64,000 nt of DNA, taken from Pisaster brevispinus. Its lineage: Eukaryota; Echinodermata; Asteroidea; Forcipulatida; Asteriidae. The position numbers and the translations under genes are program-made. The notes below the pieces were generated by a model. That model was not told where the DNA came from. It saw nothing but the letters and a program-made list of their open reading frames with translations, and made no database searches. The stretch is taken from positions 4,129,001 through 4,193,000 of the forward strand of contig JAMKCF010000023.1 in NCBI GenBank assembly GCA_023634235.1. The letters are read 5' to 3'. Every line of letters starts with the position of its first letter. Positions within the stretch are counted from its first letter, which is position 1. Positions 1 through 12,300 of this stretch are shown in pieces.

Positions 1-90
1 GCCATTAACAATTTTTTGAATTTATAACCAGAGGTCCTTTTGGTTGACAAGCAACCAAGTTTGCAACAGCTAATTCTCTTTACCAAGTTT
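1..90 (+). mobile_element. 3' tail of a Penelope-like element, fragment
   Basis: The terminal repeat seen at 17888-18022, 18840-18960 and 21711-21945 (taactattttttgcatt, then ataggtcctttt and gcaacagcttattct) occurs here in plus orientation, degenerate, ending just before window exon 1. Identity rests on its link to the GIY-YIG fragment at 19233-19460. Confidence 0.5.
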
Positions 91-124
91 TAGTTTGTCT
101 AAAAATTCTTGACTTATTTTTCAG

Positions 125-300
125 TGCGCCCCAGCATCGAGCCCAGCAGTCCCATTGATCTGACTGTATTAACGGGTGACTCTATTGAGTTGCCTTGTGA
201 AGCATTTGGAGTACCACAACCACAGGTAGCCTGGCAGAAGGATGGAGTGCAGCTACGGCAAAACTCTCAACTCTTTTTCATGGACTCTGGATCACTTCGG
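125..300 (+). CDS. HMCN1: Hemicentin exon 1 (window numbering): Ig domain 1, first half
   Basis: Acceptor tttttcag/tg and donor gg/gtcagt. It enters in phase 1 and leaves in phase 0. It encodes VRPSIEPS through the B-strand Cys (ELPCEAFG) and the core Trp (VAWQKDG) to SGSLR. An inverted near-copy of this exon lies at 18581-18756. The donor gtcagt departs from gtaagt. Confidence 0.9.
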
Positions 301-3300
301 GTCAGTACACACATTTTAGAATTGATTCCCTTCTTGGCCTGTTGGCACCATCCCCAGTGACTTGAGTTAACGCCAAACACAGAAACTTTGTGACTTGATT
401 TGTTGGATGTTTGTACTGTTACAACATTTCATTTATTCAGACTGCCAAGTGTCTGATTTATATGGTCCGTGTAACAGTATAACATGTGTTAATATGCAAG
501 TCAGTAACAGTGTAACATGAGTAAAAATGAAATGTGAGTATCTGTATACATGAGTAAATATGTAATGTGAGTATCTGTGTAACATGAGGTATTGTACAAG
601 TCAGTAACAGTGTAATGTGAGTAAACACGTAATGTGAGTAACACTGTAGTGTAACAGTGTGACATTAGTTATCATGCAAGTCAGTAAAAGTGTAATGTGA
701 GTAACATTGTAACACAAGTAAATATGTAATGTGAGTACCTGTGTAACATGAGTGATACTACAATGTGAGTAACAGTGTAACATGAGTAACTGGAACTGCC
801 ATTATCTTGTATTTTGTTTATTCAATGCCATCATTAAGGTGTGAGGCACTCGCCCACAACTACAAACTAACGTCAGTCTCTCTTTATCGTGAGAAAACCA
901 TGTTGTTTTTCTCCCATTCAAATCAAAGCAAATCGAGATTGAAAGGTTAAATAGTCTGATTCATTTTGGTGCTGTTGAAATCAGTATTCATTATTGCTAT
1001 GTCTGACAGGGAACAAGACTAAGAAAACGGTAGCAAGATCTGTTGTATCTATCCATGACTGCTTCCCTTAACTCCTCTATTGAAGTTGTGAGGCAGTAGG
1101 GAGAATTGCTGTGTCTTCGTTTGAGTTGTGTAGTGTTAAATATAACTTGAGATGATTGCTGTCTTTGTTTGTAGGTCAACAGTGCCAATCAGCTGGATAC
1201 AGGAACTTACATCTGTGTGGCTAGAAACGATGCTGGGTCAGCCTCAAAGATTATCCGACTCACTGTGTATTGTAAGTTTCGTTATATATCTCGCTGTGCA
1301 GCAAGGGAAAATTTGAGCAGGAAAATCAAACAAAAAGGATGAAAGCTGATTAACTCCCAATAAACCAGAAAAAAGTGTTTGGAATCTTCTGAAAAGATAA
1401 GCTTCCTTCGTTGGTCTCATCAACAGCACTGAATATAATTAAACTATAAACAGATTTTCTTTGGTGTTGACAGCAAAACAATTTGATTTGCAATTTTTGT
1501 TTATTCCTTTCGTTCAGTGGTTCCCAACATAACAGATTTCCAAGGCGAGTACACGGTCAACTTAACTCAAAGTGTCACCCTTCGTTGCCCAGCCATCGGC
1601 TACCCACCACCCACGGTCAACTGGACCAAAGATGGGATGTCCATCTCAGAACGTGATTTGGATTCCTCCAAGTATGACATCGATGAGGCGGCTGGCACCT
1701 TGAAGATATTTGATACTAAGTACATTGACTCTGGAACCTATGAGTGTACCGTCAGTAACTTGGCTGGGGTAAAAGTCAAACAGATTGTTCTGACAGTCAA
1801 CAGTAAGTTCCTCTGTCTTGGGCACATTAGATGAGACTTTTGTCTTAAGTAAAATTAGATGAGCCTTTTGTTGAAGTATCATTGGATGAGACTTTCATCA
1901 AAGTAACATTAGATGAGACTTTTGCCTAAGTAACATTAGATACGACTTTTGTGGAAGTAACATTAGATGGGACATTTGCCTCAGTAACGTAAGATGAGAC
2001 TTTTGTCAAAGTGACATTAGATGAGACTTTTGTCTAAGTAACATTAGTTAAGATTTTTGTGGAAGTAACATTAGATGAGACATTTGCCTAAGTAACGTAA
2101 GATGAGACTTTTGTCAAAGTGACATTAGATGAGACTTTTGTCTAAGTAACATGAGATGAGACTTTTGTCAAAGTGACATTAGATGAGACTTTTGTCAAAG
2201 TGACATTAGATTTGACTTTTGTCTAAGTAACATGAGATGAGACTTTTGTCAAAGTGACATTAGATGAGACTTTTGTCTAAGTAACATGAGATGAGACTTT
2301 TGTCAAAGTGACATTAGATGAGACTTTTGTCAAAGTGACACTAGATGAGACTTTTGTCAAAGTGACATTAGATGAGACTTTTGTCAAAGTGACATTAGAT
2401 GAGACTTTTGTCAAAGTGACATTAGATGAGACTTTTTTTGAAGTGACATTAGATGAGACTGTTGTCTAAATAACATTAGAAGAGACTTCTCGTGGTTGAT
2501 TATTTGATAAGTAACATTAGATGAGACTGTTGTCTAAATAACATTAGAAGAGACTTCTCGTGGTTGATTATTTGATAAGTAACATTAGATGAGACTGTTG
2601 TCTAAATAACATTAGATGAGACTTTTGACAGAGTAACTTTAAATGCGACCTTGTCTCAGTAACATTAGATGAGACTAAAGTTTTACTTGAACCTGTGACC
2701 TCTGGAATAACCTGTGACCTCTGGAATAATGTGCTGGCGTTCTACCAACGGAGCCATCTTCTCCTTATTTTGTTTATATTTTGCTCGGGTTGCATAGTCA
2801 ATTTTTCTTTGTTCAACCCAAAATTATTTAAGATTTTACCCAGTCAGTTTCCCTTGTGGTTTATCACTTAAAATATATCTTATAAAAAATATTTTTATCA
2901 GAAATGAAAACGATTTCAATTTTTGTTGTGTTAGTTCCACCATCCATAGACGGTGACGGTGAGGTTCGTGTACTCCAAGTCACCCAAGACCAGTCGATCT
3001 CCCTTTCCTGTGAGGTGACCAGCTACCCTCCACCTGAGTACACCTGGCGTAAAAATGGCCAATCTCTCCCTCCTGACCTCCGATCTTTGACCCGAGCTGA
3101 TGGAACGCTTGACCTCTTCTCCTTGAGACTGCTTGACAGTGGAACATATACCTGCATTGCTACTAATGTTGCCGGGAGTACCAATGTGGTCTACAGGTTG
3201 CAAGTCATAAGTGAGGAAGTTTTATAATTTCACATCGCTCAAACTAACTGGAAAATTATGTATTTTTCTGGAAAATTTCCAGCCACATTTCATTTTAAAT

Positions 3301-6300
3301 TGTTAACAGATTCTCACTTATGTTTAAAGGGGCACTATCGTCATGATCAAAACGATGGCTCTATGTAACTGGTATTATTAATTCTCACCAAGTCACTGCA
3401 CAGGCGCCCTCTATAGATGTGATACAGAGGGAGGGTGTGAGCATGCGGTGACTGGGTGAGAGGTCATAATTCCTTGTACAGCCACAGACCTGCTTTGATC
3501 ATGATGATCAATGTTTAATCAATGTTTAATCAATGTTAGATTTAAGATTTTTGAGTTTTTAGTGAAATATTCAGACTCATTTCTAACCTCACCCCAACTT
3601 TTTCTTCCCATCCAGCCCCTCCTTCCATAGCAGCAGGTCCCACTGAAATCACCTCGGAGTCGGGTCGTACCATCCAACTCAACTGTGAAGTAGACGGCAT
3701 CCCACCCCCTCAGGTCCAATGGCAGAAGAACGGGGTCCCCTTGAACGTTGAAGGCAACCCACGGATCACCCAGATTGTCTCTGGCTCCTTGAGGATTGAG
3801 GACTTGTTGGAGGAGGACAAAGGAGAGTTTGAATGTTACGTTTTCAACGCTGCAGGATCTGCTTCCAGGATTATCAAACTAGACGTCAGGGGTAAGTTTT
3901 ATCATCAAGGAAGGTTTTTCAAGATTCTTTTACCCAATCAAGTTACTTACAAGACCGAGAGCCTAATTGAGAAGTAAACCCCCCACCACGGAAAGTGTCT
4001 GGCAGTGGCCATTTATCATACCTGGGACTTTGCCAAACAATTTCCAGCAGGTTCATTAAACACAAGCTGATCTAGCTCAATTTGGGTGAACCTTTCTCAT
4101 GGCACCCCTGACCACACCCACCAGAATGTGCTTGGCAGACATCCATTTCCTCACAAAATTGGTTAACTTCCCAGCTAGGCTGAAACCCCTGCGGCTCCTC
4201 ATCTTTACAGAACTTAGTTTTAGGGAGGAGAATTTTCAGTCTTTAATCTGAATTCAGAAACTGAAGGTTTTTTTTTTATGAGATACCACCTAACAACACA
4301 AGACCCGACAGCCACTTCAAGGTGAGGGCTACACTTAACTGATTTGGGCTGTTGACCCAAGTCAACTGTCACCAGGGGCACGTTGCCACCTACTCCTGGG
4401 GCTGAAACAGGGTTACCCCCTTCACAGTCTGTATGGTTGTAGGCATGGGCGTCATCCACTAGGAGCCTGGCTGGTAGAGCAGAATGCACTACCTTCTTAT
4501 ATTTTTACGAAGCAATTATGGTTAAGTGCCTTGCTTAAGTGCCTTGCTTAGTGCTAAGTGCATGCTAGGGATTCAAACCCACACTCTGCTGCTGACAACA
4601 CCAGAGCTTGGGTCTGGTGAACTAGACCGCTCGGCCGCGACATGCCTGGTGAAAAATAGCTGGTACAGCTGAAATCCTCTCTTTGGTCTGCTTCTCTATT
4701 GCTGAGGCTACTGTTCTGAGAAGCTCATCTAAATCTATAACTCCAGGGATTTCTAAAAGGTGGAAATGCCACAATTTCAATATACCTTCTTAAAATTGGA
4801 TCCTAATTTCAGACCTTTTTAGTCAGCAATAAATGTCACCCCTGTATTTTAAAATTACTTCATTTTGTTTTTGTATTCTCAAGTTGCACCTAAAATCCTT
4901 GAAAGTCCAAATGAATACACGGTCAAGATGAGGTATGCGGTCACACTCCTCTGCCCGGTCGTTGGCACCCCGCTTCCCGAGATATCATGGCTCAAGAATG
5001 GGCAGCCGCTGGATGACTTCCGCTACTACCAAACACAAGAGGGCTCTCTCCGTATCGCATCTACAATCAGAGATGATGATGCCATCTTCACGTGTGTAGC
5101 TCAGAACAACGCTGGTAGAAGCTACAAGGACATCCGGTTAATTGTAAATGGTGAGAGAAACTTGCAGATGCCCTCCCTAAAATGTTTGGTCCTTTTTGTT
5201 TATTTGGTGTTTTATTGTTTTTAGGCTTCTCTTTTGTGGTGTTTATTTGTTGTTTTTTCATTAAAGTCTTTCCTTTCTTGATAAGGCCAGGCCACCAGTT
5301 GGTGTGATTTATGTTTATCCAAAAAGCAAACAGTCAACAAAACAGTTATCACTTCCTGCCTCCTGAAGACACTTTGAGCATGCTAGTCGAAACATCAAGA
5401 ACATACCAACTGGCTGCCACAGAGTCGCAATTTCTCCCAAAGTGATAAATGACATAATGTTTCCACAATTGAATCAAGTCAATTCATTTTAGTGAAACCA
5501 AAACTCTGATATTTTATCCAACTTTTCCTTTTCAGTCCCACCAATGGACATGACCGTTGGCCCAGATGATTTTGATGTTTTCTTAGATTCTCGAGTCTCC
5601 CTCCCCTGCGTTATCGACAGCATCCCTCCTCCTACAATCGTCTGGAGGAAAGATGGTGAAGATTTGTACATCGATAATACGAACTACATCCAGCGTCGTC
5701 ATTCCTTAGAGATTCCATCAGCTAAAGTGTCGGATTCTGGTGTCTTTGAGTGCGTTGCTATGAATATAGCTGGTAACACAACAAGATCTATGGTGGTTAA
5801 TGTAATGGGTAAGTTGTCTTATAGATTCCGATATTATAAAACATACTAGACACAGTCGGTGACTGGAGTCACGTTACTCATAGTGGGTACCTAATGTGAA
5901 CAAATCAAGCAATCAACACGCTGTGTGCGTGGAAAAGCATGGTGTGGAAAAGCATGGCGGCTTATGAGTGCTTCTGCTGTAGGTGCGGAAGAAGCCACGC
6001 TTTTCCACACACATCAGGCGTGGCTGTCTGGTTTGTTTACCAACTGAGTCACGTGACTCTGGTCGCCCATTGTGTCTCTTGCTGTGTTGAATAAAAGTGG
6101 GGTACCAGTTACAACAATGTATTAGACATTGAATGTTGGATGGTAAACTGTTTTTACTAAGCAAGATTTTTCTAATCTATGCCTATAATTATAATCTATG
6201 CCTAATAAATCTTTCTGATGTTTGGCCCAGAACTCACATTTATAGAAGTCTGATGTTAAATGTATAAGTTGAAGAAATGTTTGATATTTTAGATGATGGG

Positions 6301-9300
6301 CAAGTGTCCGGTAGGAAGTAGAATTGTTTTCAAACCTTATTCTTCTTGGTTGACTCTTAGGCAAAGGGTCCTTTGACAGGATTTTGAATGATTCACTTCC
6401 GTTGCTTTTTTCTGGGATTTGTATTTCATAATATTTCTTTTCTGTTCTTAAGTTGCTCCACGGATCGGCAATGGACCGGATGTCGTGAAAGGCTTCATCG
6501 GTGAATCAATCACCCTCCCATGTGAAGCAGTTGGGATTCCAACCCCTGTTCACACCTGGGAGAAAGCTGGTCGAAGACTCGACTTTCAAGCCGGGCGCTT
6601 TACTCAGTTGTTGTCAGGATCGTTAGCTATTAATGGTGTAGCTGAGACCGACGCTGGTACCTATCTCTGCTTGGTACAGAACAATGCTGGCTCGGATACC
6701 AGGGAAGTCACTGTTGTTGTTCAAGGTCTGCTTACAATTCTTTATTCATACCTCTTGAACAAATCAGCAAAATATTGACAGTTTTTAAACATAGAATACT
6801 TACAAATACTTTTAACAAGGAAGATTGTGGTAGCACTTAAAACTAACACGTTACACTAAAAAAAACTGCATGAGCTTTCATAGCAACAGCTATTTCATCA
6901 GATGCAATGAAGGGGGACAAGCTAAAATATACAAGAAAGTTACGATTGAATGAATCCAATAACAAAGGATGGAATAGGTGACTAGAGCATCTATTCCTGG
7001 TAGTGGGACCCAAACCACAATCCCAATTAAATCTTTGATTAATACAGTTCGGGTTCTTGATGATCTTTTGTTCAGACCAACACGGCTATCTCTTAATTTT
7101 GGTTTTACCCTTACAATGATTTGCGTTAGCACTGTATACTCAGTACTTTCCCGAGTTCTGTGAACAAAATCACAGGCATATTACTCGGGTGGGATTTGAA
7201 CCCACGACCTTTGCAATTCTAGAGCAGTGTCTTACCAACTAGACCCCTGAGATTGCCCGGTAGCTAGATGCAGTTCGAATCCTATATTTTAGCAGCGGGT
7301 TCCGCAATGATTTAAAATCTATTAAAAACGGCTATCTCTATCAAATACTTTTGTAGAAGAATGTTTGTTTCTTGTTACTTTTCTAAAAAAGAAGGATACC
7401 AGTTCTTTTTGGTGGATGGTGGAGGGAGGTAATTAGTTCACAAGCTCCTTCCTGTGTTATCCAGCTTGAGGTACCAATAGTTTAAACAATCAAATGACAA
7501 TCAAACTGAGAAAAAAATCTGGAAAAGATCAACTTTGGTTTTGAATCTAGTCAAAACCGTTATGTAGGAGAATCCAATAATCAGTGGATCTGTAATTGAC
7601 AGCGGAACATTTCAACTTCTGTTGCAGTTGCCCCAGTCATCATTCCAACCCAACCTCTACGGCTTGAGCAGAGAATAAACAGCGAGGTCAAGATCGACTG
7701 TAAAGCATACGGCACACCCACTCCGGATATCTACTGGTTTAAAGATGGCAACCGGATTCATCAGTACGAACATGGCTACACCATCCTGCTGAACGGGACT
7801 TTGGTCATCTCAAATCTTCAACCATTTGATGATGGGATGTATGAGTGTTGGGCGATGAGTGAGGTTGGAAATGCCACTCAGCAGGTGAATCTGGATACTC
7901 AGAGTAAGTTACTCATGAGTCAGTTGGTTATTGCTGTTATAGGTTGAGTTTAAACCCTCCTACTGTCTGACCATTTTGATTGATAAACTATGCCAGCCTG
8001 TAAATAATATCATGTGGTGAATGCATCCAGACAATGGAGAGTCAACCCTCCTGTCTGACCAATCAGTGTCTTCCACTGTGGTTTTGATTCATGGATAGAC
8101 TATACCAGCCTGTAATATGATATCATGTGGTGAATGCATCTACAAAGTACACAGTCAACCCTCCTACTGTCTGACCATTCAATATCATCCACTGTGCTTT
8201 TGATTGATAAATAAACTATACCAGCCTCAGCCTGCCATACGACATCATGCGGTGAATGCAATAAGTTCTGCACACAGTTGTTCCACCACACACAACCAGT
8301 GCAGTTGAATTGATCCAAAAGATTGATCAACTCACTAGTCAATGGTACTAAGAGTAGGAGGGTTAACGTTTGAGTAGTGATGTAGATTCAGTCTCTCTGT
8401 TAAAGCCTGTTCTACAAGATTGAAGGGAGTGGGGGAGCTTTCTTAGCTTTCTGTACTTAAGGCTTCCTCTCTCAACTTCTCTTTCTCATGAAGTTGAAGA
8501 CTGATTAGCGCACATTTTTGGTAAATGGCAGTCCATCACCCAATGGTACATTGATTAATTCTGGCTGTTAAGCCAAGGACTCTTTGAAAAGCGAACTTAA
8601 TCACTATACTAGCCAAGAACCCAATAACCCAATGGGGAGAAGACAATGAAGGAAGTTTCAGTTTTAGATGTTGGAGGAAAACCAGAGATAATTATTCCAG
8701 GGAAAACCCACGCAATCAGGCAGGGACTCAAAACCCAATCCACATAGTGCCCCCGGTGGGATTTTAACCGAGGTCCCAGAGGTGGAAGGCAAGGTAAGAG
8801 TACCACTAAACCCAACCTGACCACGTGGTACAGTTCCCAACAGTTTTACAAACACTGCATTTTACAAGATGATAAAAAAATTGGTCAGAAACTTAATCTC
8901 TTTCAATCATAACAGTAGATTAAATATTACCTTGCAACACTTTTTTGGTAACAAACTTTTTTATATTCACTTGCAGTGAAGCCACATATTGATGGAGAGA
9001 ACAACGTGTATCAACCGAAGCAGATCTCCGCCAGTCAATCTGATGACGTGTTCCTTTATTGCAACGTAACCGTAGCTCACCCAGAAGCAACGATACAATG
9101 GTACCGAGATGGTAGAGTCATTAGCAGTCGTGGAGATATGGGTATTCAGGTAACTAGACTATCTTGGTTTCTGTTAGCCGATCTTGAAGCTATGTGGCTT
9201 AGTATAGGGTTTAACAATGGCTTCAGTAGCCATAGGCTGAGCTAGAGCTGAGATGACTCCATAGTTTTGCAAAGATGATTCTTTGACAAGTTTTTGGAGG

Positions 9301-12300
9301 AGAAACTATAGCTCAAACCTGCATCCTAGGGAAGAAATAAACTAATTCATTGATAGCCATATCTAAATATCTAACCGAATTAAGTGGAACAAGTACCTTC
9401 AGCTGAGACGAGACAATTTGATGTACACAAGAGTCAATAGACATCATCAAAGATTATTAGTGATTCAGATTGATTCGAATGATTCAGGTTGATTTGAATG
9501 ATTCAGATTGATTTAAATGAAACAGATTGTTTTAGGTGATCGGATTGATTTGAATGATTCTGATTGATTTGAATGATTCTGATTGATTCAAATGATTTGA
9601 ATGATTCAGATTGATTGTAACATTTGATTACAGTGATTCAGATCAATTTCAATTATTCTGATTGATTGGAACGATTCAAATTGATTTGAACAAATAATTG
9701 AGTCAAGTGATTGGATTGATTGGAATGATTCCTATTGATTCAAGTGATTCTGACTGATTGGAATGATTCAGATTGATTTCTATTCCCCTGACAGGTTCTG
9801 AATGATGGCGCTCGGTTGAGTATACCTAACATCCACGATTCAGATGCTGGTATGTATCAGTGTGTAGCAACAAACAACATTGGGAGCAGCAGCAAGCACT
9901 TCCACGTCAACGTCCACAGTAAGTTCCAAATAAACAATTACCCTTGCATTACTATGGTGACCAACATCACACTTACCAAAGGTATTAGACCCCTTGCTTT
10001 GGCCGCCATCGCTGAGGCCGAACAATGGAAACGTGCATGGGTGTACGTGCCGCGCACAACTCTCAGCCAATGATAGGTCTTCATTGACCCTGGAATCCAA
10101 TGAGTGGGATGCTGAAGCTTTATATTTTCTGGATTCCATGAGTGCTTGTGTGATAACTAATAGTATGAGATAAAGTGGATGAAGGTTAAAAGTGTCCAAA
10201 ACCAGGACCTAATACCAAAAAGTTGCTAAGCACAAAATATTGCTTAGCAGGTTCATCAATAAGCAAAAAAACATCTGGGCACCAGTTGTGACCCTGATTT
10301 ACACAACACTTTTCCCATGAACCTGTTGCTCCTAAACAGGATATTTCTGTGCTTAGCAAGTTTTCGTGCTTGAATTTGATCTTTTGAGTAACTTAAAAAG
10401 GTCAGCCAATGGGATAGAGATTTTAAGAACGGCATTTTGCTTCTTTTCAACAGTCCCACCAGTCATCAACGATCCTAACTACGAAGAGGTTGTAATCAGA
10501 GCTGGTGAGTCTCTGCAGATCCCCTGCCAATCCGATGGGTACCCAACCCCACGTATCGCCTGGCGGTTTGAGGACAGTCCCGTCTCCAACCAGAATCTCC
10601 GCTACAGAATCTACCCCTATGGAACACTGGAAATCCCATACGCTGCTGTGTGGGATGAGGGGCGTTACATGTGTGTTGCTAAGAACGTCGCTGGCAACGA
10701 CACGCGAGTAGTTGATGTTAGGGTCATGGGTGAGTCTATTAAATCCTCAACTAAATAGAAACACAAGCATGAAAATGACATTGTGGTGTACATTGGACAA
10801 ATCCTTAAGTGGAAAAAAGCTTTATACAAAAAAACTTCCATCCAATCAGCAGGCTCAGAAGATTAAAACAAAAGAAACTAATACAGTTTTCCCCTAACAC
10901 GTTGCAGCTCTCTCATCAGCTTGGGTTGCTGCAAACTGCAGATACAAAACTTAAGTATTAATTGACATAAGATGAACTACCCTTTTATTTTGGGTTGAGT
11001 TTGCGGTGACACTATGTTATTATAACTACCTATGCTAAGGCCTAATAAAAAAATGTTATGTTGGTGTAACGGGCCAGAAGAAATAGGGTAGGTAGGTAGT
11101 TTTTTTTAGTTTTTTTTATCAGAGCAACAAAAATGACATTTTTAATGACATTGTTTAAGCCTGCTCAATTTTCTGCATGTTCGTTGTGCAAAACATTGTG
11201 CACTCCAAAGTTCCACATCTATCGTCATACAATTGAAGAGAAACGGTCAGAAATGGTTTCAAACAAATTAAAAACTAATTTCGACAGCTTTTAACTATTA
11301 TTTTTCTTTCCTAAAAAAAACCCCAAAATCCAGTGTCAGCCGTATTTTTAGGGTCGATCGGTTACGCCAGCAAAAAAATGTTCTTTTGCCTAAGTAGAGT
11401 TTAGTTCTGAAAGAACTTCTGAAAGAACTTGGCCAGCTATTTATATAATGTGGAGTAGATTGGGGAGCTGGGGTACTTCTACTTCTATTTCTACTTTGGA
11501 TGAGTGGATTGAGGGATCTTCTTTTAATTTTCTTTGTAAGTCTCTTAAACAATGACTGAAGAGCAGAATTTGTTGACTGGAAGTGTAGGTCCAAGAGTCA
11601 TCATTTATGAGTTTCTAGAAAAAGTTACAAGAGATTCTACAATTATCACTGATGATTTCTTTGTTTTAGTTCCTCCATCCATCACCCAAGTCCAGACCTA
11701 CTTGACTAGAATTGAGGGCTCTTCTGTCATCTTGCCGTGCGAGTCAGCCGGAGTACCAGAACCGACAGTGACATGGGAGAAGGATGGTGTTGAGATCCGA
11801 CCTGAAGATGATGAGAACATCGAGCTAATGGTCCAAGGGTCCTTAAGATTGGGTAGCGTGGAAGGAGAAGATGCTGGGCTGTATCGTTGTATTGCTAAGA
11901 ATGAGGCCGGAGATGCGTCCATTTCGATGACCTTAAGAGTTCACAGTACGTAGAATAATTTTTTAATTGAAATTTTTTGTCTTTTATGTTGACCATTTCA
12001 CCTTGTTCAGGTCTTGAATTACACGGAGGCCATGGCCTCTGTTGCCCCTGGTCTTGGCCTTGGTGCCCCTTCAAAAGTTTCCCGTAGACTTGAAGAATTT
12101 TTAATGGAAGTGCCCTTTGCCAAATGAAAATGGCCTTGCTCTCTCAATGATGAAATTCTACGCCTGCTTTTTTTTTTTTTTTTTTTTTTTTTAAAGTATA
12201 TGATTTTGTGTTTTATTCCATTGAGCTGTGTACAAATTGTGCCTGCAGGAAGTCCTGGCTCTGCGCCTCTGTTGTGATGTCATTAGTAACTCGCGCTATA

